Assembly (NCBI GenBank): GCA_007922225.1
Contig: ML679959.1
Coordinates: forward strand, 22,019,230-22,083,229
Direction of reading: 5' to 3'
Length of the DNA: 64,000 nucleotides
Source: Emydura subglobosa
Lineage: Eukaryota > Chordata > Testudines > Chelidae
In this document: positions 33,796-44,290 of the stretch, one piece after another
How positions within the stretch are numbered: position 1 is the first letter of the stretch
Layout of the letters: each line of letters opens with the position of its first letter
Notes under the pieces: generated by a model
Database searches by the model: none
What the model was told of the DNA's origin: nothing
Seen by the model: the letters and a program-made list of their open reading frames with translations, nothing else
Translations under genes and position numbers: made by a program

Positions 33796-33940
33796 CTGAG
33801 TATCTCTGTGCCTCAGTTCTCCATCTATAAATATCATAGCACTTTGCCTTTCATGAAGATGTTGTGAGGATAATACATTAAAAAGATTGTGTATTGCTCA
33901 GATATTATGGTAATGGGAGTCATATAAGTTCATAAATAGA
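33796..33940 (+). repeat. MIR-type SINE, 3' half (split)
   Basis: TATCTCTGTGCCTCAGTTCT, AGATGTTGTGAGGATAATAC and GGGAGTCATATAAGTTCATA continue the SINE that began at 32588. Confidence 0.82.
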
Positions 33941-34869
33941 CAGCTCATAATGATTGTGGAGTAGCTTGTGGGGGAAGAATTAAATTTTCAGCTCTCTAAC
34001 CCACCACTCCCTGGAGATAGTCTAGCTTAGGCAGAGTCTGTGTAACTAGAATTTGGCTTTGATGTAGTCAATGTTTTAATCCTAACTACTCCTTTCATTT
34101 ACCATCAAGATTGTAGCTCTGCATTCTCACTTCTTGTGCAGTTAACCATTGAATGTATGTCTAGTCCATTGATGGGCATTTGGCTTCCTTCACAAACTAC
34201 TTGTTTGCTTGCATGTTACAGTAGCAGGAACAATCCTAAATTAACCCTTTGATGTTCAGAGTCTGTGATTCCAAGCAGGATGCCCCAATATTAGAAGAGC
34301 GAGTTTCTGTCTCCAAGGGGTTAATGTTCAACATGGAATAGATCTCTGCTTTCTGTGACTAAGAGACCATCTTAGTCATTTCCATTGTGAAAACCGATCT
34401 GGGATTTATAATTTGGCTCTTAAAAAAAAAAATAAAAATCAGCTTCTTTTTTTTTTTTTTTAAACAAATTTACTGTATCTTAGTCAAAACAGTTAAAGTT
34501 AGAGGAGAAAATTCTGCCTCCTGTAGCGGTTAGGATCAGAAATCTCAGAAGCTGAGAAAGGTGGTCCTGTTACATCCTTGATATTAAAGTATTCGAAGGG
34601 GTAAGGACACATCCTGAGCCTTTCATAAAAATAACATAGTGATTGGTGTGGTGGTGGTGGCACAAGGTATTTTAATCTCTAGAAATAAATCAGCGATTCC
34701 TTTGATATGACTGGGATTTGGTGTTGTGAGGAGACAACTGAGACACAAATACAGGCCTTGTTTTTTGACAGCCTTTGTTAACAAAGGCTAACAAAGAGCA
34801 AAAGGTTTGACATACATAGCTATGATCCACAAAGAGTCTTACCTAGTATACCTTACACAGCATTGGAAT

Positions 34870-35260
34870 TTGGGCCTGTGATGGGGTGTGTAAACCTTAC
34901 CCTGGCAGTGACAGCATTAAGGGGAGCCAGAGAACCCTATTAGTCCATTATGTGGAACTTAGAGGGGACAAAGATCAAAACCCAGCTGGAAAGAACCAGA
35001 CCTGGTGGTTCCTAGAAAGAAAGGACTGCAGAGTCAAATGAGGGCTGAGAGAAAAGCATGGCAGGGAGCTTCTCTCCTGGGACTCCCCCTGAAAGAAGAA
35101 GGCAGCATGAGGGAAGGGTTCCAGGCAGCTGCCAGAGAGGCTAGGAGACTCTTCAGCAAGAGACTGGGAAAAGCCGCAGGGGAGAGATGAAAAGGCAGAG
35201 AGGATTGGAGAGCACTGCTCCACGACAGACACCTGCAAACAAGAAAAGGTAGGAAGCAGC
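34870..35260. repeat. Unclassified repeat, possibly LTR-like
   Basis: GGCCTGTGATGGGGTGTGTA, CCTATTAGTCCATTATGTGG and a purine-rich stretch (GGAAAAGCCGCAGGGGAGAG) resemble interspersed turtle repeats that open with TGTGATGGGGTG. Not certain. Confidence 0.35.
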
Positions 35261-35872
35261 CCAGGGAATCAGCAATGGTGGGTTGCCACCTTTCTAATTG
35301 CTGGTAACTGGACCCTTGAGGCCTTGCCCCATCGCTCACTGCTCTCCTATCCTCCCCCATCGCTCGCTGGACCATCTCAAGAAGCCTGTCTGCAGGTAGG
35401 AAGTGGCCAGAGCTGATGTGGGTTAATCATTAAGGTTCTCACCTGGCCAGCTCACTCACTGGGATTGCTTACATGTGTGAACATTTGCAGGATCAGGATG
35501 GCAGTCCAGGTTGCAAGTATTAAGGGTATCATGTTATAAAGCATTGTTCATTTGTGCTTTTTGTTTTTTCCTAACCATATGGGGGCTAATCCAAAGGCTA
35601 CTGAATCAACTGGAAAAACTCCCATTGACTTCAATGGACTTTGGATCAGATCTATGATGAACAAACCACCTCTTCTTGACTGAACTTTAAGCCCAAAAAC
35701 ATATCTCTGCTTTCAAATAGCAAGGAATGGAAACCTCAGATTTAAAAGAAAAAAAGTTATTTATGAATCTGCTGTGAGAAGTAGGTTTCCCTTTTAATTT
35801 TAAGTAGTAACAACCGAAGCCCATCTTCAACTCCACAAGAAATCTGGCAAGTATTTGAAGCCACAGACAAAG

Positions 35873-35878
35873 TTTATT
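35873..35878 (-). terminator. Candidate PEX5L poly(A) signal
   Basis: On the - strand AATAAA is followed by CTTTGTCTGTGGC and CTTGTGGAGTTG, G/T-rich downstream elements. Another AATAAA lies upstream at 36065-36070. Inferred from sequence only. Confidence 0.5.
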
Positions 35879-38800
35879 TTAAAACATATTTAAAAATTGC
35901 ACAGTTATAAATACAATTTAATATATGGAAAAGAATCACAGGAAGGCATGCTTCCAATACAGTACAAAAATACTACATTAACTGTTGTGCTCTGCAAATC
36001 GGACTCTATAGGCTTAATAAATTAAACACATCAATATATCTACAGTTCATTTTTAAGGAAGTAGTTTATTTTAAAGAGCAGTGCAAGAGAACATCAAACT
36101 CAAGCATCAGTAAACTGCAGCTCTGTGTTTTAATATTTATCCATGGCTAATAATGCACTAAGTATACAGAGGCAAAGTTGCCTGTTGTGAGAGACTAACC
36201 CCACAGTTATTTATGGACACAAATTGCTCAGTCTGGGTCGATGTGAACCTTTGAAACAGAATGTAAACATTCAAATGTAGGCTTAAATTCTGCCTTAGCT
36301 CACACCTTTGCCTCCTTCGGCCTGTATCATTCTAAGACTTCCATGTGTACTTAACTTCGGGTTTATAGTGTAGCAAGTTGAGTATGCACATAAGTCCTTG
36401 CTGGATCAGAGCATTTGCAAAGTCATTGTGTTTCTCCAGGTGTAACTATGAGCAAACCCTATAATCTCTTCTTTCCTATCTACCGTAAATTGGCTTAAAA
36501 ATAAAGCCAAAAACTGGTGCAAGATGTAAGGACTTTTTAAACTAATATGCAGCATATGGAAGAAACAACACAGAATGCCTTTCAAAATGATATATTTTTA
36601 AGTTTAGTCTAGATATGTTCTACTTAGATATATAAAATATATATATATTTATATAAATATTTTGATATTTCTAAATTTACAATAGAGTACTGATATTAAA
36701 AAGCCTGCTAACTTAAGCACATTTTTCTGCCAATGTAAATGACAAATTCTGCAAAAGGGGTAGGAATTGGGGAGGGGGAAATCAAAGCACATTAAGGTTC
36801 TCACCTGGCCAGCTCATTCAGTGGGACTACTTACATGTGTGAGCATTTGCAGGATCAGGGCCTAACTTTGTAAACTTCAGATTCCTCCTCCATCCCCTCT
36901 CCTCCAGCAACTATTGCTATTTTGTGTTCAGACCCTGTAAACTTCCTCCTTTTGGTGGTGTTATATGTTCTTTTTTTATATTGTCCATATTTGATTAGCT
37001 GACTAAGAAGACAACTAACTTGAATTTCTTCTAGAATGTTTTATCTGAGTGCGTGAAGCTCTCTGTCCCCAATATATTTCCCCTTTCCAATGAAAGAGGG
37101 AGTAGGAGATGGTGATAATAAGGTATTTTATTTCCAGCCTACATGTTATTTGAAGAGTAATTAATACTGTACTGTGTAGCCATGAAAATCTTTGTTCCTC
37201 ATGTGACTTGTTTATATCTTATAAACATTTCTTGTATAAACTTAAACTGGACCTGGAGTGAGATTGCTCCAGGGCCAGTTTATGGTCCAGTCCAGTTTTC
37301 ATTGGCTCTAATGGGGATTGGACAGGCCCCTTAGTTCTTCACACCTCTAATACCAGTCAGGCTGTCAATTGGCGCCAATTATGTTGTTGCTGTGGATATC
37401 TGTGTACTATGAATGGTAGCGAGATCACCTAGCTAATCAATCAGCGTGGTCAGTCGTTGTCTTTCTGTGTGACATTTAGGCCCGATTTTTCCAAATCAGA
37501 ATTATTTCTGAGTGCCCTGTCTTGAGGTTTGAGATTTCTGTAATGTTGAGCACCCACAACTCTAGTTGAAGTCTATGGGAGCTGCAGGACCACTGAAATT
37601 CAGGGCCTATGTCTCTCAAACTGGGTACCTGAATATTAACACCCCACAGAATTAAGTGGGCATATTTGAAAACTATGGCCTTAATAAAAGCAAGCCATGA
37701 TGGCTCGGTCTGCTTTGAGATGGTTCTGGGAATCATATGCTCTTGTTTAGTGGCATCTATCCTAAATCAGTCAAGAAAACCTTAAAATCTGAAAATCCAA
37801 ATGGCCAGTTTCCAAGAGGGGTAAGCCATCCCCGTCTGAAAGCTGTAAATTCATGGTTCTTTAACACTTGTAGTGATCACTATCCCAAAGACATGGCTGC
37901 AAAAGCCACATTTCAAGGATTTCTACAGTTAATATAATTAAACATTAAAAGAAAACATGAAAACTACAGCACAAAGTAAACTTTAAGGACAGGATTTTCA
38001 AAAATGCTCAGCATCAATCTAATTCTGCCTCCAATGATGTCAACAGTAAATCTCCCATTGTACAGCTGGAGCAATACTTTTAAAAATCCCATTCAAGATA
38101 GCCCATTACAAAAATTAGCTGTTAAAACCCATTTATTTTTGAGCGTTAGTCATGCAGTCTGTAAATTTACATTCAAATAATGTATCTTGCATGCTTTGGG
38201 TTAATATTTCAGTATGTTCATATGTGAGTACTGTTCCATGCAATATTTTTGTACCTGAGGCTACGTTTCTTTTAAAAGAAAAGAAATTCACATTTTTACA
38301 AACCTTGTGTCTTAGCCCATCTTAAGAAAACACCATTAAGAGAGAGACAGATATATACTTGTTTGAAACCTCAATTTAATTTTAACTGGACATAAAAATA
38401 GTTTCTTATCTGGGACAGAGGATAAAAGAAACAGGAAAAAATGGGTTGGTTCAAAAACAAGTTCAAATAACTTTTTACATAATAAAAATACTGTTTGCTT
38501 TTCTACTGAGAAAGGGCATACACTGAAGATAACAGCCCATAAATTTAAGTACACAGGAGACCCTGTTCAAAGAGTCATTGCAATTAATAGACATAACCAG
38601 AAAGGAATCACTTACTCTCATTGAGTTATTGTACTCCACAAATATTCCCATTGACTCCAGTGAGGCTACTCATGGTGTAACATACAATTCAGCATAAGCA
38701 AGGGTATCGCAATCCAGCCCTGGTGGATCAGTACCTAAATACATGCCCTAGGTCTGATTTTGCAAAATGCTGAACACCCTTGATTCCCATTGAAAACAAC

Positions 38801-39284
38801 AGGATTTGAGGCTGTTCAGCACCTTGTCAGAGCAGATCTCTGGTAAGGTCATCAATCTCTTAAAGGCTTTGCAACCAAAGGGACAAACACAAGTCAGGGT
38901 GAGTGGCTAGGAATATGGTTTAAATGGCATGAAATATACATTATATAGGAAAGATTCCAAACCTTGAAATAAATTAATTGCCTAGCTAGGTGATTAATCT
39001 TTTCTGGAGAAACAGCAGAGTAATGAGAATGGAAGGCAGGAATGTGGGATTAAGGAAAAACCAAAGAAGCACTGCCATTTTGGGTGAGATGCCAGTTTCT
39101 TGACCCTGTCCCTAAGATCGCTTGGGCTGTTTTCTCCATCTTACTGAGAAAGGCAATGGTCACTGTGTGACGTGGCTATTTTATGTTGCAGCTGAGCTCA
39201 CTGCAAATTATTTTTAGTTTTTTCAGAATTCACCCAAATGTTGACCAGCCCCACCACAGACCAAATAGGCAGCATGATAACAGA

Positions 39285-39470
39285 ATATTTTGCACTCCTA
39301 GTGCTTTTCACCTAGAGCAATCACAAAGGTGGATGAGAATTATTCTCCCCTTTTCATGGGGGTAAATGAGGGACCCAAGGAGGCTGTGATTTGCTTAAAC
39401 TCACACAGAACACTGGGAATACAGCCCAGGTCTTCTGTTTCAGTCCAGTGTTCTATCTGCTTAATTTCAG
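39285..39470 (-). repeat. MIR copy, reverse orientation
   Basis: CCCCTTTTCATGGGGGTAAA, TGAGGGACCCAAGGAGG, TAAACTCACACAGAACACTG and ACAGCCCAGGTCTTCTG read as a reversed MIR. Confidence 0.75.
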
Positions 39471-39839
39471 CCTCTCTCTTACTAGAAGTGTATTCACCTA
39501 TTCAAAGTGGTAAAATGTTGCAGCTTCCCCACATGTTCCTTCCATACTGTCAGAGGCAAATGATCATGCCTCTCACTAGACATGAAATGAGAAGATGTAT
39601 GGTGAGTTCTACAGAAATACCTATTATGGTTACTGCACTTGGATAAGCCTCTCTTAGATTCTCTCTTGGATAATTTCTGAGTTGTGCACTCAGAGGCAGA
39701 GCGCAATATCATGTAAACCAAAGCTTTTTGGAGGCCTGGTGGGATGAGTTAGAAGATGGGCATTCCCTCCTACCCCATTCTGTAGCACCACATCTTGACA
39801 CAACTGCAGTTGCCTCTTTCTGTCCATAATCATTCTAAT

Positions 39840-40016
39840 TCCTTCTGGGATTGCTGTTCGCCAGAGGCTGGGAATGGGCGATGGGATGGATCACTTGCTG
39901 ATGACCTGTTCTATTCATTCCCTCTGAAGCACCTGGCATTGGCCACTGTCGGAAGACAGAATACTGGGCTAGATGGACCATTGGTCTGACCCAATATGGC
40001 CGTTCTTATGTTCTGT
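39840..40016 (+). mobile_element. CR1 LINE 3' end
   Basis: CTGCTGTTCGCCAGAGGCTGG-type opening, GGCATTGGCCACTGTCGGAA, TACTGGGCTAGATGGACCAT, TGGTCTGACCCAATATGGCC and GTTCTTATGTTCT: a textbook turtle/crocodilian CR1 3' end. Confidence 0.93.
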
Positions 40017-41469
40017 CTGGCTTTTCCCTCTCCCTTCCCTCCCTTTTTGTGTATCTTTTTTTTCTGTTCCCTTTCTTACTCCTTTATTTTTTCCTCTGCC
40101 ATGTTTTCTGTGGATCTTCCCTCTGTTATCTGGTAGTTCCAGTTTCCACCTCTCCATTCCCCACACTCACCATGTACTGTGGTATTAAGGCCCAAATGCA
40201 AAACCTGAGTAAACAGCCTGAATATTCTCTCCTCTGGCCCGTCCCTGAATGCTGCTCTTCTGTGGCTTCTACTGCAATCCATGCCCTGTGATAACATTTA
40301 CACCTGCTTCAATCCACCTCCTAACCCCTACATAGAGTTTTAGATAGTGGGTCTATGTAGTTGGGCATCCACTGGCCATACACAATTGGAGAGCATGCAT
40401 GGGGTCGAGCGTCTTAGGAGCAGCTCAGTGGGCCATTTGGTTCTCTTGGCTGGTCACTCTGTAGCCTGTATCCCACATGTACTGCAAAACTAAAGTGCTT
40501 CTGCTGATTTGGGGTCCTTACATGCCTGTGGTAGGCAGGTTTGGTCCCAAATGTTTTTCTCTAGATTTGTGGATGCAAGTCTCTTCAGTGTCAATAGTGC
40601 ATGTATATTACTGGGGAATACAGATTTGAGCTGTCTTCCCCACGTTAAATCACTAGACATCTAATTTCCCCCCTTCTTTTTTGGCGGTGGTGGTCATGGG
40701 GTGTAACCAGGACCTGCATTAAAAACAAACTAACAAAATAGCCACTCTACCAATAGATTTTCCAAAAGCAGAGGCACTGTGAACTACTGTCAGTCTTGAA
40801 AATGAACCTTGCCATTTTATCTCTGCGAAAAGCCAGGCAGTTAAATTGTTAATCTGGAAGGCATAGAAATAAAACTTCTGAATGGCTAGATTTGCCAGAT
40901 TCATTGTAACATAACTATCCTACATCAGAGCACGGAGATGTTCTGAAAGAACTTGTGTGATGGGAGAGCAAAAAGCTAGATCCAAGCTTTTATGCCTTTG
41001 TTTCATTGCCTCTATCCAGAGCTGCCTCCCTCCTTTATTACCACCAAAAAAACACTTTCCAGATTTCAGTTGCAGGGCACCCTTTGCTCTGCCTTACTGA
41101 TATCTGAGAATTGTCCTCATAAATCACTGTCAAAACAAAAGAGCAAACTTGTCAGCCGATATGCACATAGCAAGCCTGCTTCAGCTAAAATGAAATTTCC
41201 CCATCAGCCTTGGGTATTCAATGCTTAAAGAAAAACTGCAGTTGTCAGTTATTACACCCTTACTTATTTTAAAATACCTGTCACTCTTTCAGCAGTTCTC
41301 CATTCTGTGGTGCACCTCTGTGTGGGGCTATTTTAATGATAAATTCTTAACTGTTCATTTTCAGTTAGTGGCTTACTCTTTGTGATTACAATGTCTTATA
41401 ATGACCTCACCACACAGGAAGTAGTAGGGGTCATTGTCTGGCTTGTTGGAAAAGGTGCGTGCCCTTTTA

Positions 41470-42235
41470 AGTGCTAGAAAACCAGGGAGTTCTCTTCGAC
41501 TGCTGCTGTAGACCAGGTAGGCATGGGGATGCTGATCTATCCCCTCTGACCCCAGTGACCAGAAGAGATGGGGGACTATATAGGTCCATGCTGGTGCAGG
41601 AAAAGCTCTCTTTTATCTGGACCAAGCAGAGGCGCACCTACCCTCCCACCTATGGAAGTGATGAAATACTAGGTTTTGTCAGGATCCACTGTGGGCAATG
41701 CACTAGCCCCTCTTTTTCTCAAGGGGCTGGGAAGGAATTTGTCCCTCCGCCAATTTAGCTAAGGTGAAATGGGTTGTTTTTCACCTTTCCCACAGTAGGT
41801 TCAGGGGGGCTTAGTTGGGTGAACATGAAAAGGGGATGGTGTTGCAACACATTATGTAAACGTGGGGTAGATGGTCCAGTGCACATACTCCATAGAGAAG
41901 GGATACAGTGATTGGATAAAATGGATTGGTCAAGGATTTAAAGGAGGTATTCTTTAAAGGAGTGGAAACGGGATGGGGGGTTTCAGGGCTCCTCTGACTG
42001 GTACGGTAGGTAGCCAACCTCCCCTCCGCTCCATCATAGCCCCCCTGGGTGAGGTCCCAGGAGCAGGTTGGCTGTGGACCAGGATGGGTAAACGGAAGGG
42101 CTGATGGAAGACCCCCGGGGTATATATTGAAATGATTATGGAATCACCTGCACTGAACATTTTTATCTGCCAGGTACTCCCAGGCATTTCAGAATAAAAC
42201 TGGCCTAATTAAACCACATCCAGTTTTTCCTGTCC
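41470..42235 (+). repeat. Unclassified repeat, LTR-like 3' end
   Basis: GAGTTCTCTTCGACTGCTGC, CAATTTAGCTAAGGTGAAAT, GGGGTATATATTGAAATGAT and CAGAATAAAACTGGCCTAAT, the last resembling an LTR poly(A) site. No direct evidence of termini, so the class is a guess. Confidence 0.35.
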
Positions 42236-44085
42236 TTCTTCCACCATAGCTGGACAAGGGGTTTTCCTTTAAGTGGTTGCTCAAAATAAGGGACAGCTGC
42301 AAGACATTTTTTATTTGTGTTAGTGAAATTGCTTAAATCCTAACGATCTCTCTCCCTCCAAGCTGAGCAGTAGCTTTTTTGATACAGCTCTTGTGTGTAT
42401 GTGAGGGCGAGAGGTTAAAATGTTATTTATAGGGAGTGTGTTACTTTCCTTGCTTTCACCTGTTGTAGTAGCTACCATGTACTTTCCATTCCAGAGCACA
42501 AACGAACACGGTGCATTTTTAATGTAAAAATATTTGTTCACTATTTAGAGAAAGTACTAAAAAAAAAAAAACCCAAACCAACCCCAAACCACAATAACTG
42601 AAAATTAACTCTGTACAAATCTATAAATCTGTCTTTGATGGATGTGTTAAATATGGTCCAAATATGTGCATTGGACCCAAACCCTACTATGTACTGAAAA
42701 ACTCACTCTGAAGTCAGTTGAAGGTGCTCAGCACTTCACAGGAAGGATCTGGAACCTTGCAGATTCAAGCTGTATCTTTGGAGCTTTAAACACTCATGAA
42801 AACTAAGGGCTTGACCCTGCAACCATTGAGGTCAGTGAGAGTTTTCCCATTGATTTCAGTGAGAGCAGGATCAACCTCTGTAGCCCCTCCTGCAGTCCTT
42901 ATTCAGGCAAATCTTTTCAGTTCAGTGGAAGGTTTCCCCTAAGTATGGTCTGTAGACATCAGTTCCTAAATAGACTCTTCTTTAGTTCCTGTGGAAAGCT
43001 GAAGGAATAGATTAATTTTTCCCCTAAATGACATTTGCCTCCAGTTAATCTGTATTTTTGTGTGTGTGTGAGAAACTACTGGTACATGCATAATAAATAT
43101 TCTATTCACTTGAGGTTATAACTGATATCCTATTTGCATTTTTAAACACTAGGATATGGAAAGCTCTCTATCTAGTGTCAAGAAGTTATATTTGGTCCTT
43201 TATGCCAAGATGGCTATATATATCATTAAATCTTTCATTCCTAGTTTAAAAATAATAATAAAAAAGCACAGCATACATTTACAAAAGAAGAATAAAGTGC
43301 TTATGTACATACACAGGTCCTAAACCTGCCATGACCTCCACATAGGCAGAGCCCTGTTCTTTGCAGGATTGGGGCCATAACTGGTACAAACAACAAAAAT
43401 TCTAGTGCAAATTACTGCTTCTGCTTACAAAGCTCATCTCGCCAGTAAATAAAGGGCCCAACACTGTAAATCCTCCATGTGCAGAATTCCTCTTAAATGG
43501 GGATTGGGCCCAAAAGTAAAAGTGAATCAAGGTACCTTTACAAACAAAGCCCTTATTGATTGCCAGCTAATATATTCACCATAAAATATATCTACTGTCA
43601 GAGCTATGTGGAATAGGACCTTGAAGAGAGTGGCCAACAAACAAACAAAAGTATAGGGACTCCACATTGTAGGGGAGGGCGGTGTCAGTTTAGTGCAATG
43701 ACCAATAAGTTTCCTTGAATGTGCTGCTTCCCACTCTAATGTACAACAATGATTATTAGATTTTTGTCTTAAATATATTTTCTCTGTACAGGTGTGTGTG
43801 TGTATCTTGCATGGGCTGAAGGTTCCTCTGGTATGACTGCTTCAACTAGGTCAGGTCTTTGTCAGATTAGCTGCTGTTCATTTTAATCTTTCATTTGAGT
43901 TTGATACTATTTACAAAGTTTTGTGCTTTTGAAGTTTTTCAGGAATTGGGTGATGTCTGGTAGAACTTCCCCTAGTGTTCTACGGCCCATGATCTTTTGG
44001 AACGTGTCCTTGGTCATTTTCAAACTGGTAATGAAAGAGTTTTGCATTTCCTAATACATCTTAGTGATTTGACTGCTTTTTTTTT

Positions 44086-44290
44086 TTATGGCTCTAGGTT
44101 AAAAGCTCTTAATAGAATATCCAGATCACCCAAATTAGCGGCTTGAAATAGTTCTGGCTGGTCCATCATAGACAGAGCAATTCTGAGAGCTGCCCAGATA
44201 TTGCCTGAAATTTCCGGCTGGGGAACCTGCTGTTGATTCCTGCTTTTTCTTTGCAAACTGAGAGCAGTGAGAAAGTTGCTGGCAGCCTCT
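44086..44290 (-). CDS. PEX5L: PEX5L terminal coding exon
   Basis: On the - strand the acceptor is CCTCCCCGCACAG. It encodes [20 protein letters not shown], then [19 protein letters not shown] and the C-terminus LLRAFNLEP with TAA. It covers the last TPR helix and the C-terminal bundle that closes the ligand groove. The open frame upstream of 44290 is intron. Confidence 0.96.

Larger units (their letters stand above)
31311..35850. other. Intergenic region between convergent USP13 and PEX5L
   Basis: About 4.5 kb. It contains a CCTGATT..TGGTGTAACTG repeat (31320-31430), a GATTTTT-rich repeat (32060-32240), the nested insertion at 32588-33940 and an LTR-like fragment (34870-35260). No coding sequence is recognised. 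Confidence 0.65.
35855..44085 (-). other. PEX5L: Probable PEX5L 3' untranslated region
   Basis: The sequence downstream (to lower coordinates) of the PEX5L stop has no coding exon and stays relatively poor in repeats from 35870 to 39200. It includes a MIR (39285-39470), a CR1 end (39840-40016) and a repeat of unknown class (41470-42235), inserted in what would be a long 3'UTR. The far end is set by the poly(A) signal at 35873. Long 3'UTRs are known for mammalian PEX5L. Confidence 0.5.
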
